Shown here: positions 6,044-14,064 of the stretch, in pieces
How the letters are laid out: every line of letters starts with the position of its first letter
How positions within the stretch are numbered: the stretch's first letter is position 1
Assembly: GCA_016903655.1 (NCBI GenBank)
Contig: JADQBC010000023.1
Span: 1 to 36,506 of the forward strand
DNA from: Gomphosphaeria aponina SAG 52.96 = DSM 107014
GTDB taxonomy: Bacteria > Cyanobacteriota > Cyanobacteriia > Cyanobacteriales > Gomphosphaeriaceae
Direction of reading: 5' to 3'
Length of the DNA: 36,506 nucleotides
The notes under the pieces: model-generated
Told to the model about the DNA's origin: nothing
Seen by the model: the letters and a program-made list of their open reading frames with translations, nothing else
The model's database searches: none
Position numbers and translations under genes: made by a program

Positions 6044-9034
6044 TTAATTTGGTGGTGATGGTTCAACTTGGGGAATAATGATGTTAGATTCTTCTAAGGG
6101 ACGGATAATTAGCTCATTGGTAGTTGTTGTTTGGGCTGCAAAAATTGCTTCTAGGGCTTTTTCCAGGGTGGTGGCCATGACAATGCGATTTTCATAAACC
6201 ACAATTACTCTAACTAAAGTTGGCAGACTGTTTTCTTCTGCTTCTAAATATACTGGTTCGACGTAGAGAAGTGATTCCCCTTCGATAGGAATTACTAATA
6301 AATTCCCTTGAATTGCTCGCGCTCCTTGACGATTCCACAGGGAAATTTCCTGGGAAATTACTGGATCTTGGTTAATCAATGCTTCTACTTGACGCGGGCC
6401 ATAAATTAGTCTTTGTTTGGGAAACTGGTAAAGGAGAAGTTTGCCATATTCTTTCCCGTCCGATCTAGCCGCTAGCCAAGCAATCAGGTTGGGGCGACTG
6501 GTGGGTGTATAGGGATGAAGGAGGATAAATTCTTCGGAGTTTTCTGTTGCATTATCCCCTTCTTTCTGGTTGGTGGGGAGTTTCATAATGAGGTAATAGG
6601 GTTCTATGGGTTGGGTTTGATTACCATATATTTCTAAAGGTATTTCCCATTGGTCTTCTCTGTTGTAAAATACCTGGGGGTCCCTCATGTGATAGGTGAG
6701 TAATCTTTCTGATTGGGTGCTAAATAAATCTACTGGATAGCGAATATGTGAGTTTAGTGTGACTGGCATATTTTCCAGGGGTTTAAATAACCCTGGAAAT
6801 ATTTTTTCCCATGTTTGAATGATGGGGTCATAGGGATTAGCTACATAGAAGTCTGCTTTACCGTTATAAGCATCGATGACTATTTTGACGGAGTTGCGGA
6901 TATAGTTAAATCCTTGGGAGCCTGGGTCAGAATAGGGATAGCGATCGCTGATGGTATAAGCATCTACGATCCAGTGGAGGTAATTGTTGCCCGAAGCGGT
7001 GTCTGCTACAACGAGGTAGGGATAGGAGTCATAGTGGAGAAAGGGGGCGATCGCCTGAATTCTACTTTCTATATCTCTGCGATATAAAACTTTAGTTTCT
7101 GGGGTAAAGTTCTGGGTAAATACCATTTTCCAGTCTTTGAGATAGATGGCAAACAAAAACCTGCGCCAGATAGCACCAAGAGGAATTCCTCCTGTGCCAT
7201 CGTAGGTGTTATAAACATTTTCTTCGCCGCTCGGAAAATCAAATTCTTTTACTTTGGTGGCAGTCATTATGTATGTGTTAGTTAATCTGCCATAATAAAT
7301 GCGGGGTTTGCTGATGGGGATGCTATTTCTAATTGCATCATTGGCGGTGCGTAATGCTCCCGCATCTGTTTCTGTGCCAATATCTTTTACATAATAAAAA
7401 GGTAGTCCCCCTTCTCCTACTTGGTTAACGGGACTAAGAGTAAAACCATAGCCGTGAGTATAGACTAAATGTTCATTAACCCAAGTTTTTGCTCCTGGGG
7501 GAACGGCGCTATAATCTAATTCTCTTGGAGCCATAATTACTTGTCGTTTTTCTAAGTTAGTTGCTCCCAGTTTTGCTACTTGCAAAGTATAACGGTCTAT
7601 ATCAGCATCGGGAAAGCTATAATAAGGTCGAATTTGTTGCAGTTGGCGATTAGCTTGAAGGATAGGGCGGGTATCCCAGAGGCGAATATTTTCGATTGTT
7701 TGGTGATTTTTCTCAATAATATCTGGGTTTAAAACTCCTTGGGGATTAAAGGTTTCTACTTGGATATCTTCTAGTCCAAATGCTGCTCTGGTTAGGGCAA
7801 TTGTTCGCTCAATGTAGGGTTTTTCTAGACCGAGTTCGTTGGGTTGAACGATGAGCATTTGCACTGCTGTGGCTGTTACAGTGCCACCGATTAAGATGAG
7901 GAGATAGAAGGAAAATGCTAAAAAGGTGAGGGGAATTTTTCTGGTTTTTTGGCTGGGTTTTTTGGCTTTAATTGTCCCACTTTTCCAGAATAACCATAAG
8001 GCGATCGCTTCTGCCACTATTACCAGTGTTATTTCTACAGGTATCTGAATATTTACATCAGTATAGCTAGCTCCATAGTTTACTCCTCTTTTTGAGAATA
8101 ATAATTCGTATATTCCTAGCCAATGACTTATTGCTAACCCTACCATCTGACAGCCTACTAGGGCATATAAATGACGGAGTTGGCCATTGGTAAATCCTGG
8201 GAATTTTCCTTCTGAGATGCTATTTCCTGAGAGTAAATAAATCATTCCTACGCTAATTATTGCCCATAAACACATTCCATTTACCCAAAAATTTAGCAAT
8301 TGCCAAATGGGTAGTTTAAATACATAAAAGCTGATGTCTATGTTAAATTGGGGATCTATTTGATGAAAGTCGGTGGGGTTTAAATATTGTAAAAATACTT
8401 TCCATGTTCCTGAAATTATTGCCCCAAAGACGATACTGATGCTCAGGGCGATCGCTTTTAATCCCCATTCATTTTTTCCTAGTACTAAAATTGCTACTCC
8501 TACTACAATTCCTAACTTCCACCTATTTTCTTGTAATATTTTTAACCAAATTGCTTTAATTGATATCATTTCAAATGGGCTAGTTGGTATGACATTTGGC
8601 AATCTAAAGTCTGACTGCCAAATTAACCAAGCAATGTAACTATAATATAATAAAATCAATCCGATTACAATAGAACAAATCACCACTATTGGGAGCAGAA
8701 TACTTAACTTGAGTTTCCGAGTTTGGGGTATCTCTTTGACTTTTTCTACTTCCTCCCAGGGTGATTTTTTTTCGGCTTCCTTTGGCTGCCATTTGCATTT
8801 TTCAGCTAGGAATATATTACCGATTAAAAAAGAACATGAGATGATAAATGTTCCTAAGAAAAGTCCTACCTGCCAGGAAAGACGTTTAATTAAAGTTGGC
8901 AAATATCCTACTTCTTTAAACCAAAGAATTTCTGCTCCTAAATACCCTACTATCTGAAACCCTATCCACAGGAATATTATAACTATTATTAATTGAATTA
9001 TTCTATTCCACTGCTTTCTTTCTCTAAGTGCCAT
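6044..9034 (-). CDS. UPF0182 family integral membrane protein
   Basis: The 996-residue protein belongs to the uncharacterised UPF0182 (COG1615) family of large membrane proteins found in actinobacteria and cyanobacteria. About eight or nine hydrophobic segments lie in the first 400 residues, starting with the ones around 12-32, 52-77 and 108-138. A large extracytoplasmic domain then follows with conserved family stretches such as YTHGYGFTLSPVN, YYVKDIGTE, IYYGRLTNTYIM and LHWIVDAYTISDRYPYS. The C-terminus is Pro-rich. Function is unknown. The start codon has no Shine-Dalgarno sequence and lies five bases from a long heptamer array. It is transcribed toward the ferredoxin gene. Confidence 0.93.
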   Translation of the reverse strand: MALRERKQWNRIIQLIIVIIFLWIGFQIVGYLGAEILWFKEVGYLPTLIKRLSWQVGLFLGTFIISCSFLIGNIFLAEKCKWQPKEAEKKSPWEEVEKVKEIPQTRKLKLSILLPIVVICSIVIGLILLYYSYIAWLIWQSDFRLPNVIPTSPFEMISIKAIWLKILQENRWKLGIVVGVAILVLGKNEWGLKAIALSISIVFGAIISGTWKVFLQYLNPTDFHQIDPQFNIDISFYVFKLPIWQLLNFWVNGMCLWAIISVGMIYLLSGNSISEGKFPGFTNGQLRHLYALVGCQMVGLAISHWLGIYELLFSKRGVNYGASYTDVNIQIPVEITLVIVAEAIALWLFWKSGTIKAKKPSQKTRKIPLTFLAFSFYLLILIGGTVTATAVQMLIVQPNELGLEKPYIERTIALTRAAFGLEDIQVETFNPQGVLNPDIIEKNHQTIENIRLWDTRPILQANRQLQQIRPYYSFPDADIDRYTLQVAKLGATNLEKRQVIMAPRELDYSAVPPGAKTWVNEHLVYTHGYGFTLSPVNQVGEGGLPFYYVKDIGTETDAGALRTANDAIRNSIPISKPRIYYGRLTNTYIMTATKVKEFDFPSGEENVYNTYDGTGGIPLGAIWRRFLFAIYLKDWKMVFTQNFTPETKVLYRRDIESRIQAIAPFLHYDSYPYLVVADTASGNNYLHWIVDAYTISDRYPYSDPGSQGFNYIRNSVKIVIDAYNGKADFYVANPYDPIIQTWEKIFPGLFKPLENMPVTLNSHIRYPVDLFSTQSERLLTYHMRDPQVFYNREDQWEIPLEIYGNQTQPIEPYYLIMKLPTNQKEGDNATENSEEFILLHPYTPTSRPNLIAWLAARSDGKEYGKLLLYQFPKQRLIYGPRQVEALINQDPVISQEISLWNRQGARAIQGNLLVIPIEGESLLYVEPVYLEAEENSLPTLVRVIVVYENRIVMATTLEKALEAIFAAQTTTTNELIIRPLEESNIIIPQVEPSPPN

Positions 9035-9038
9035 TTCG

Positions 9039-9140
9039 GTTGATGGTTGATGGTTAATGGTTGATGGTTGATGGTTGATGGTTGATGGTTGATGGTTGAT
9101 AGTTGATGGTTGATGGTTGATAGTTGATGGTTGATGGTTG
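9039..9140. repeat. Heptanucleotide tandem array (TTGATGG / TTGATAG units)
   Basis: About 14 units of a 7-base repeat, mostly GATGGTT with some GATAGTT, run without interruption. They form the whole 5' leader next to the UPF0182 start codon at 9034. The same heptamer occurs near 4063, 4144, 12592, 13803, 16680, 19211, 25889 and 36056. Cyanobacterial short tandemly repeated repetitive (STRR) sequences are of this kind. Confidence 0.95.
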
Positions 9141-9230
9141 TATAAAAGTCAAGCCTTCTGCCTTCTGCCAAGCCTTCTGCCGTAGCCTTCTACTCTATTA
9201 TCTATTATGCCAAACCCAGTTACGAAAAAC

Positions 9231-9260
9231 CCTCTCACAGCTTAACCGAAGCTGGAGAGG
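9231..9260 (-). terminator. Intrinsic terminator downstream of hemA (also a dispersed repeat)
   Basis: On the minus strand CCTCTC-CAGCTT pairs across a five-base loop with AAGCTG-T-GAGAGG, giving 12 base pairs with one bulged base. It is followed directly by a T run (complement of 9223-9228). It lies about 110 bases after the hemA stop. A nearly identical copy is at 14002-14030. Confidence 0.65.
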
Positions 9261-9369
9261 GACTCATCAGTTATCATTAGTCTTTAATCAGTTGTAGAAA
9301 ATTTGGTTAAATAAATAACCCTTCAACTATGCGAGCATGCAAGTGACTAATGACTAACGACTAATGACT

Positions 9370-10656
9370 TCAACTAAATTGCTCACCGATATCGAGGTTA
9401 AAAAGCATTTGCAAAGTTTCTAAGGCACGACGACGGGCCTCGATATCCTGTTGCGCTCGCAACTGTACCATCGGATCATGGAGAATTTTATTAACAATAC
9501 CTCTGGTTAAAGCTTCAATCACTTCTTGGTGTTTTTCGGCAAATTCCGTACCTAAGCGAGATAATGCTTTTTCTAACTCTTGCTCCCGAATACCCTCAAC
9601 TTTTGTGCGCAGACAGTTAATAGTAGGAACTGTTTCGAGAGAATGACACCAAAGTTCAAAGGCTGCTATTTCTTCTTCTAACAATGCTTCTGCTTCGAGT
9701 GCCATCTGGCGACGGGTTTCGTGATTTTGGGCAACTACTGCTTTTAAATCATCTACGTTATAGGCTGCCACATTTTCCATTCCCTGAACATCTGCATGAA
9801 TGTTGCGAGGTACAGAAATATCAAAGAGCATTAAAGGTTGATTTAGAGTTAATGCGTTTTCGAGTTTGGCTCGATCTAAAATTGGCTCTGTTGCGCCCGT
9901 GCTCGTAAACACTAGATCGGAAGCGGCGATCGCCTGCACCATGTTTTCGAGGGGCTGAAGAAGCAGTTGCGCTTCGGGAAACTTACTGGCTAAGTCTTCT
10001 GCCCGTTTCAAGGATCGATTTACTATGGTAATTGTCTTTGCTCCTTTGGCGAGTAAATGCTGCACCAACAAGCGGGACATTTTCCCTGCACCCACAATTG
10101 TCACCCGACAATTTGCCAACTTTTCTACTTTTATTTGCGCCATTTCCACTGCGGCACTACTGATAGAAACTGCCCCTGTGCCGATGTTGGTTTCAGTCCG
10201 TACTCGCTTCCCTGCTGACATTGCTTGTTTAAACAGGCGATCGAGCAGTCTGTTAATTCCTTGATATTTCTGTCCCAGTTTGTGAGTTGTTTTGACCTGG
10301 GCTAAAATTTGCCCTTCTCCTAACACCAAACTTTCCAACCCTGCTGCTACTCGCATGAGATGACGCACTGCATCTTGGTGGAGCAACATAAACAGATGTC
10401 GCCGTAGTTTATGGAGAGGTATGTTCCCTACTTCTGAGAGAAACTGGGCTATTTCTAGTACTCCTTGTTCTGTTCCTCTCGTAATTGCATATATCTCTAA
10501 ACGGTTACAGGTGCTGATGATTGCCACTTCTTCCATGTTTGGATAAGCTCGCAAATGGGCGTAGGCCTGTTCGAGTTTTGCTTCTTGAATACTCAGCTTT
10601 TCTCTGATTTCTACTGGTGCACTCTTATGGCTAAGACCAACAACTGCAATATTCAT
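9370..10656 (-). CDS. hemA: Glutamyl-tRNA reductase
   Basis: HemA reduces glutamyl-tRNA(Glu) to glutamate-1-semialdehyde, the first committed step of 5-aminolevulinate and thus chlorophyll, heme, bilin and cobalamin synthesis. The protein is 428 residues. The nucleophilic Cys50 is in [10 protein letters not shown], the N-terminus is [21 protein letters not shown], the NADPH-binding loop is [13 protein letters not shown], and [16 protein letters not shown] and the dimerisation helices follow. The frame is open further upstream, but the ATG at 10656 matches the family start and has AGGAG six to seven bases before it. glpX lies 167 bases upstream on the same strand; this glpX-hemA order is known in other cyanobacteria, so co-transcription is likely. 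Confidence 0.97.
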   Translation of the reverse strand: MNIAVVGLSHKSAPVEIREKLSIQEAKLEQAYAHLRAYPNMEEVAIISTCNRLEIYAITRGTEQGVLEIAQFLSEVGNIPLHKLRRHLFMLLHQDAVRHLMRVAAGLESLVLGEGQILAQVKTTHKLGQKYQGINRLLDRLFKQAMSAGKRVRTETNIGTGAVSISSAAVEMAQIKVEKLANCRVTIVGAGKMSRLLVQHLLAKGAKTITIVNRSLKRAEDLASKFPEAQLLLQPLENMVQAIAASDLVFTSTGATEPILDRAKLENALTLNQPLMLFDISVPRNIHADVQGMENVAAYNVDDLKAVVAQNHETRRQMALEAEALLEEEIAAFELWCHSLETVPTINCLRTKVEGIREQELEKALSRLGTEFAEKHQEVIEALTRGIVNKILHDPMVQLRAQQDIEARRRALETLQMLFNLDIGEQFS

Positions 10657-10823
10657 GTGTTCTCCTAACTCTTTTTTCTCTTGCTCTTTTTTGTAAAACA
10701 AATATATATAATCTTTTTGAATTTTGTCCTTTTTCCCATCTCGCTTCAAGACTTCGTAAAGAAACTTTATGTATCCAAGAAGGAGGGCGGCATTTCACCA
10801 CTCCTCTCCTCTTCTTCCAACTC

Positions 10824-11861
10824 TTAGCGCAATTGGATATGCTTGGGTTTTTCAAACATGTGGATTGTATCCACGAAACGAGCTGTCATTGACTGACTAG
10901 AGATAACCAAGCTTTGAGTCCTGGCGCCGCCGTGGAAGAAGCGTACTCCTTCCATCAGTGTGCCAGGCGTAATTCCACAGGCTGCAAACAGGACTGTTTC
11001 GCCACTTGCCAATTCTTCTGCATTATAGACTTTATCTGGGTTATCAATGCCCATAGAATGCAGACGTTCGATGTTGCTTTCTTTGCTTTCACCGATCAAG
11101 CCTGTTTTGACAACTGCGGGATCATAGATTAATTGTCCTTGGAAGTGACCGCCCAAACAACGCATTGCTGCTGCTGAAATCACTCCTTCTGGTGCTGCAC
11201 CAATACCCATGAGTGCGTGGATATTTGTCCCTGCAAAAGCGCAGGAAATGGCTGCTGATACATCTCCATCGCTAATTAGGCGCACTCTGGCACCTGCTTC
11301 ACGAATTTCTTTGATCAATTCCTTGTGACGGGGGCGATCCATCACCACTACTACTAATTCTTCAATGGTACGCTCAAGGCAATCTGAGAGAATTTGTAGA
11401 TTTTCTGTTGCAGATTTATTAATATCTACATGACCTTTTGCTGCTGGTGGTGCGGCTAATTTTTTCATATAGAAGTCTGGGGCTGCAAATAAGCCACCTT
11501 TTTCGGAAATTGCTAATACTGCCATTGAGCCATTTTGTCCATAAGCCACTAAGTTTGTGCCTTCACAGGGGTCAACCGCTATGTCTATTTCTACCAGCTC
11601 ATCTGGGTTGCAGTATTGTTTGGCATTGTCCTGAGTACAAATACCTACTTCTTCTCCAATATAGAGCATGGGAGCATCATCCCGCTCTCCTTCACCGATG
11701 ACAATGCGACCACGCATATAGATTTTGTTCATGCGTTCCCGCATTGCTTCTACTGCTACATGATCTGCGGTATTTTTGTCGCCTTTACCCATCCACTTAG
11801 AAGAGGCGATCGCTGCCTTTTCTACAACTTCGATAATTTCTAACCCTAGGGTACTATCCAC
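10824..11861 (-). CDS. glpX: Class II fructose-1,6-/sedoheptulose-1,7-bisphosphatase
   Basis: In cyanobacteria this dual enzyme dephosphorylates both sugar bisphosphates in the Calvin-Benson cycle. The 345-residue product has the GlpX signatures [50 protein letters not shown] and [20 protein letters not shown], and it ends with IQLR as in cyanobacterial homologs. The start is GTG ([11 protein letters not shown]), supported by GAGGA about ten bases upstream and by homology. It precedes hemA and is probably in the same unit. Confidence 0.97.
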   Translation of the reverse strand: MDSTLGLEIIEVVEKAAIASSKWMGKGDKNTADHVAVEAMRERMNKIYMRGRIVIGEGERDDAPMLYIGEEVGICTQDNAKQYCNPDELVEIDIAVDPCEGTNLVAYGQNGSMAVLAISEKGGLFAAPDFYMKKLAAPPAAKGHVDINKSATENLQILSDCLERTIEELVVVVMDRPRHKELIKEIREAGARVRLISDGDVSAAISCAFAGTNIHALMGIGAAPEGVISAAAMRCLGGHFQGQLIYDPAVVKTGLIGESKESNIERLHSMGIDNPDKVYNAEELASGETVLFAACGITPGTLMEGVRFFHGGARTQSLVISSQSMTARFVDTIHMFEKPKHIQLR

Positions 11862-12618
11862 TGATTTTTTTCCTCAATATTGCTTCTTATGTTTTCCTGG
11901 CTTGGTCTGCCACTCCAGTGAAAAGTCTATCAGATCTGGGGATCTCCCCACAATCTTGTCTGTACTTAGTTGCTGTTAAGTTTTGATAAGTTTTCCCCTA
12001 CTCAAACAGATGTTTTATATTTTTTTTTATTTCAAGATTGCTCAAAGGCTTTTCTCTTCTCTTCTCTTCTATAGCAAGAAGCACAGGATTTATAGTAGGT
12101 TTTTTCACGCTCTTTGAGTCTCAAAAATCTTACAACTTAAATCAGAAGCATATTTTCTGGCTAATTAATAACTTGTCCTGTTTCATTTTCTCACAAAATA
12201 CCCTCCCTCATAAATATCCTTTCAAGAGATGGAAAGAAGAACAGTATTTAATTTCAACTCATCACTTGCCAATTTATACTCAGTTGGTGTATAAAAGCCT
12301 TGCTTTGTTTGTATAATTGTTGCGTGACTCCAATTATTTATAAAGTTATACTTGTGCATTTTTATACGGCTATTTTTGCTTCAATTTACCTAAGTAAAAA
12401 TACTTAATTATTCAGAACTATTTGGGCGATCGCTTTTTCTCCAACTTCCATAGAGTTTGTTTTATCCTTTATGATTTAATTTTTTTGAATTATTTTAAAT
12501 TTGGGCTCAGGGTTTGAACAGTGATCAATGATGGGTTTATCTTTGGGTAAAGCACTCAGAAACCATAGGCATTGTTTTGTTTGAATATAATTCAACCATC
12601 AACTATCAACTATTAACC
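11862..12618. other. Long spacer between divergent glpX and the methyltransferase gene
   Basis: This is about 760 bases of AT-rich sequence. The left part must hold the glpX promoter. I see a CTTTTCTCTTCTC-type pyrimidine tract near 12050-12072, one GCGATCGC octamer near 12427, and a 33-base segment at 12481-12513 that is repeated exactly at 20175-20207. Heptamer repeats occupy the last 27 bases. No RNA gene or convincing reading frame was recognised. Confidence 0.6.
12481..12513. repeat. 33-base dispersed repeat, copy 1
   Basis: The segment reads TTTTTTGAATTATTTTAAAT and then TTGGGCTCAGGGT. It is identical base for base to 20175-20207. Both copies lie in spacers. Origin unknown. Confidence 0.85.
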
Positions 12619-13770
12619 ATGTCTATTAAAAATCTTATCAGAGAAAAAATCGTCCAATCGCCGAACCAGCGCATTACTTTTGCCGAATATATGGAAATTG
12701 TTCTTTACCATCCCCAGTATGGTTACTATGGTAGCGGGAAGGTAAAAATTGGTGCAAGAGGAGACTTTTTTACCTCTTCTTCCCTGGGTGCAGACTTTGG
12801 GGAATTACTAGCAGAACAATTTGTAGAAATGTGGGAAATTATCGGACATCCTGCTCCTTTTACTCTGGTAGAAATGGGGGCAGGAACTGGCATTCTAGCC
12901 CAAGATATTTTAGCTTATGTGCAACAAAAATATCCAGATTTTTTTAAGAACATAGAATATATAATTATTGAGCAATCCGAGGGATTAAGAAAGCAACAGC
13001 AAAATTTATTACAGGAATGGGAAAAAAAAGTGAGTTTTTTCTCCAATTTAAAAGAAATGGCAGCAGAGTCAATTATTGGTTGTTGTTTCAGTAATGAATT
13101 AATCGACGCTTTTCCAGTGCATCGAATTAAAATTATGGGGGGAAAAATTGAGGAAATATATGTTAGTTATGTTGAGGAGCAGTTAGTCGAAGTGAGTGGT
13201 AAACCTTCAACAAATCAATTAATTGAATATTTTAACTTGGTGGAAATTGAATTGTCTTCAAAAGCTTATCCAGATGGATATTGTACAGAAGTAAATTTAG
13301 CAGCATTAACCTGGTTAGAGACAGTAGCTCGGTGTTTAAAACGGGGATATGTATTAACTATTGATTATGGATATTCAGCCCAAAACTATTATCATCCCCA
13401 ACGTTATCAGGGAACTTTACAGTGTTATTATCACCATCGTTGTCATAATAATCCTTATGTAAATATAGGGGAGCAAGATATTACTACCCATGCAGATTTT
13501 ACTGCTTTAGAATATCAGGGGAAGTTGTGGGGTTTAGAACCTGTGGGGAAGACGAAGCAGGGAATGTTTTTAATGGCATTAGGGTTAGGAGCGCGTCTCA
13601 CTGCTCTTGCTAGTGGTAAATTTACTTTCATGGAAGTAATAGAAAGACGGGATGCTCTTCATCAATTAATTAATCCCACGGGGTTAGGCAAATTTGCCGT
13701 GTTGTTACAAAGTAAAAGATTGAGAGAACATGAGAAAAAAATGCTGAAGGGTTTTAACTTATCTGAGTAA
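12619..13770 (+). CDS. SAM-dependent methyltransferase, MidA/NDUFAF7 family
   Basis: The 383-residue protein matches the COG1565 (DUF185) family. Its eukaryotic members methylate an arginine of a respiratory complex I subunit. Visible family features are the N-terminal ITFAEYMEIVLYHPQYGYY, GDFFTSSSLGADFGELLA, the SAM-binding loop LVEMGAGTGILAQDIL, FSNELIDAFPVHR and YVLTIDYGYSAQNYY. Whether the cyanobacterial member acts on NDH-1 is not known. The frame is open upstream to 12577, but those residues (STINYQLLT) are just translated heptamer repeat, so the ATG at 12619 is taken as the start. Confidence 0.9.
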   Translation: MSIKNLIREKIVQSPNQRITFAEYMEIVLYHPQYGYYGSGKVKIGARGDFFTSSSLGADFGELLAEQFVEMWEIIGHPAPFTLVEMGAGTGILAQDILAYVQQKYPDFFKNIEYIIIEQSEGLRKQQQNLLQEWEKKVSFFSNLKEMAAESIIGCCFSNELIDAFPVHRIKIMGGKIEEIYVSYVEEQLVEVSGKPSTNQLIEYFNLVEIELSSKAYPDGYCTEVNLAALTWLETVARCLKRGYVLTIDYGYSAQNYYHPQRYQGTLQCYYHHRCHNNPYVNIGEQDITTHADFTALEYQGKLWGLEPVGKTKQGMFLMALGLGARLTALASGKFTFMEVIERRDALHQLINPTGLGKFAVLLQSKRLREHEKKMLKGFNLSE

Positions 13771-13802
13771 TATTTATTTATGCTAATATTTGAGATAAAT
13801 CA

Positions 13803-13910
13803 GATGGTTGATAGTTGATAGTTGATAGTTGATAGTTGATGGTTGATGGTTGATAGTTGATGGTTAATAGTTGATGGTTGATAGTTGATGGTTGATGGTT
13901 GATAGTTGAT
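13803..13910. repeat. Heptanucleotide tandem array
   Basis: About 15 units of TTGATAG/TTGATGG follow the methyltransferase gene. The array is followed by CTATTATCTATTATC repeats (13948-13979) and by a hairpin copy at 14002-14030, the same order of parts as at 9039-9260. Confidence 0.95.
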
Positions 13911-14001
13911 CATTATCCATAACCAATATGCCATTAATGTTGCTTACCTATCTATTATCTATTATCTATTATCTATTATGCCAAACCCAGTTAAGAAAAA
14001 A

Positions 14002-14030
14002 CCTCTCACAGCTTAACCGAAGCTGGAGAG
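14002..14030. repeat. Second copy of the hairpin repeat
   Basis: This copy is nearly identical to 9231-9260, with the same flanking CCAAACCCAGTTA(A/C)GAAAAA. On the minus strand it looks like a terminator (hairpin then T run), but no - strand gene lies next to it. On the plus strand it lies 35 bases before the start of the first FHA/GGDEF/EAL gene, in its leader. Confidence 0.75.
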
Positions 14031-14064
14031 AAAGTCATTACTTCAACTATAAGAAGAGGTGCTA

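Noticed and set aside
9039..9140. CRISPR array
   Set aside because: Units are contiguous heptamers without unique spacers; the same holds for 13803-13910 and for the 68-base tandem repeat at 35763-35934, and no cas genes are present.
12038..12316. Small protein gene in the glpX/methyltransferase spacer
   Set aside because: The frame is Ser/Phe/Leu-rich without domain, Shine-Dalgarno or protein-like composition; it reads like translated AT-rich spacer.
12619..12621. Longer methyltransferase starting at 12577
   Set aside because: The extra residues are translated heptamer repeat and the family N-terminus fits the ATG at 12619.
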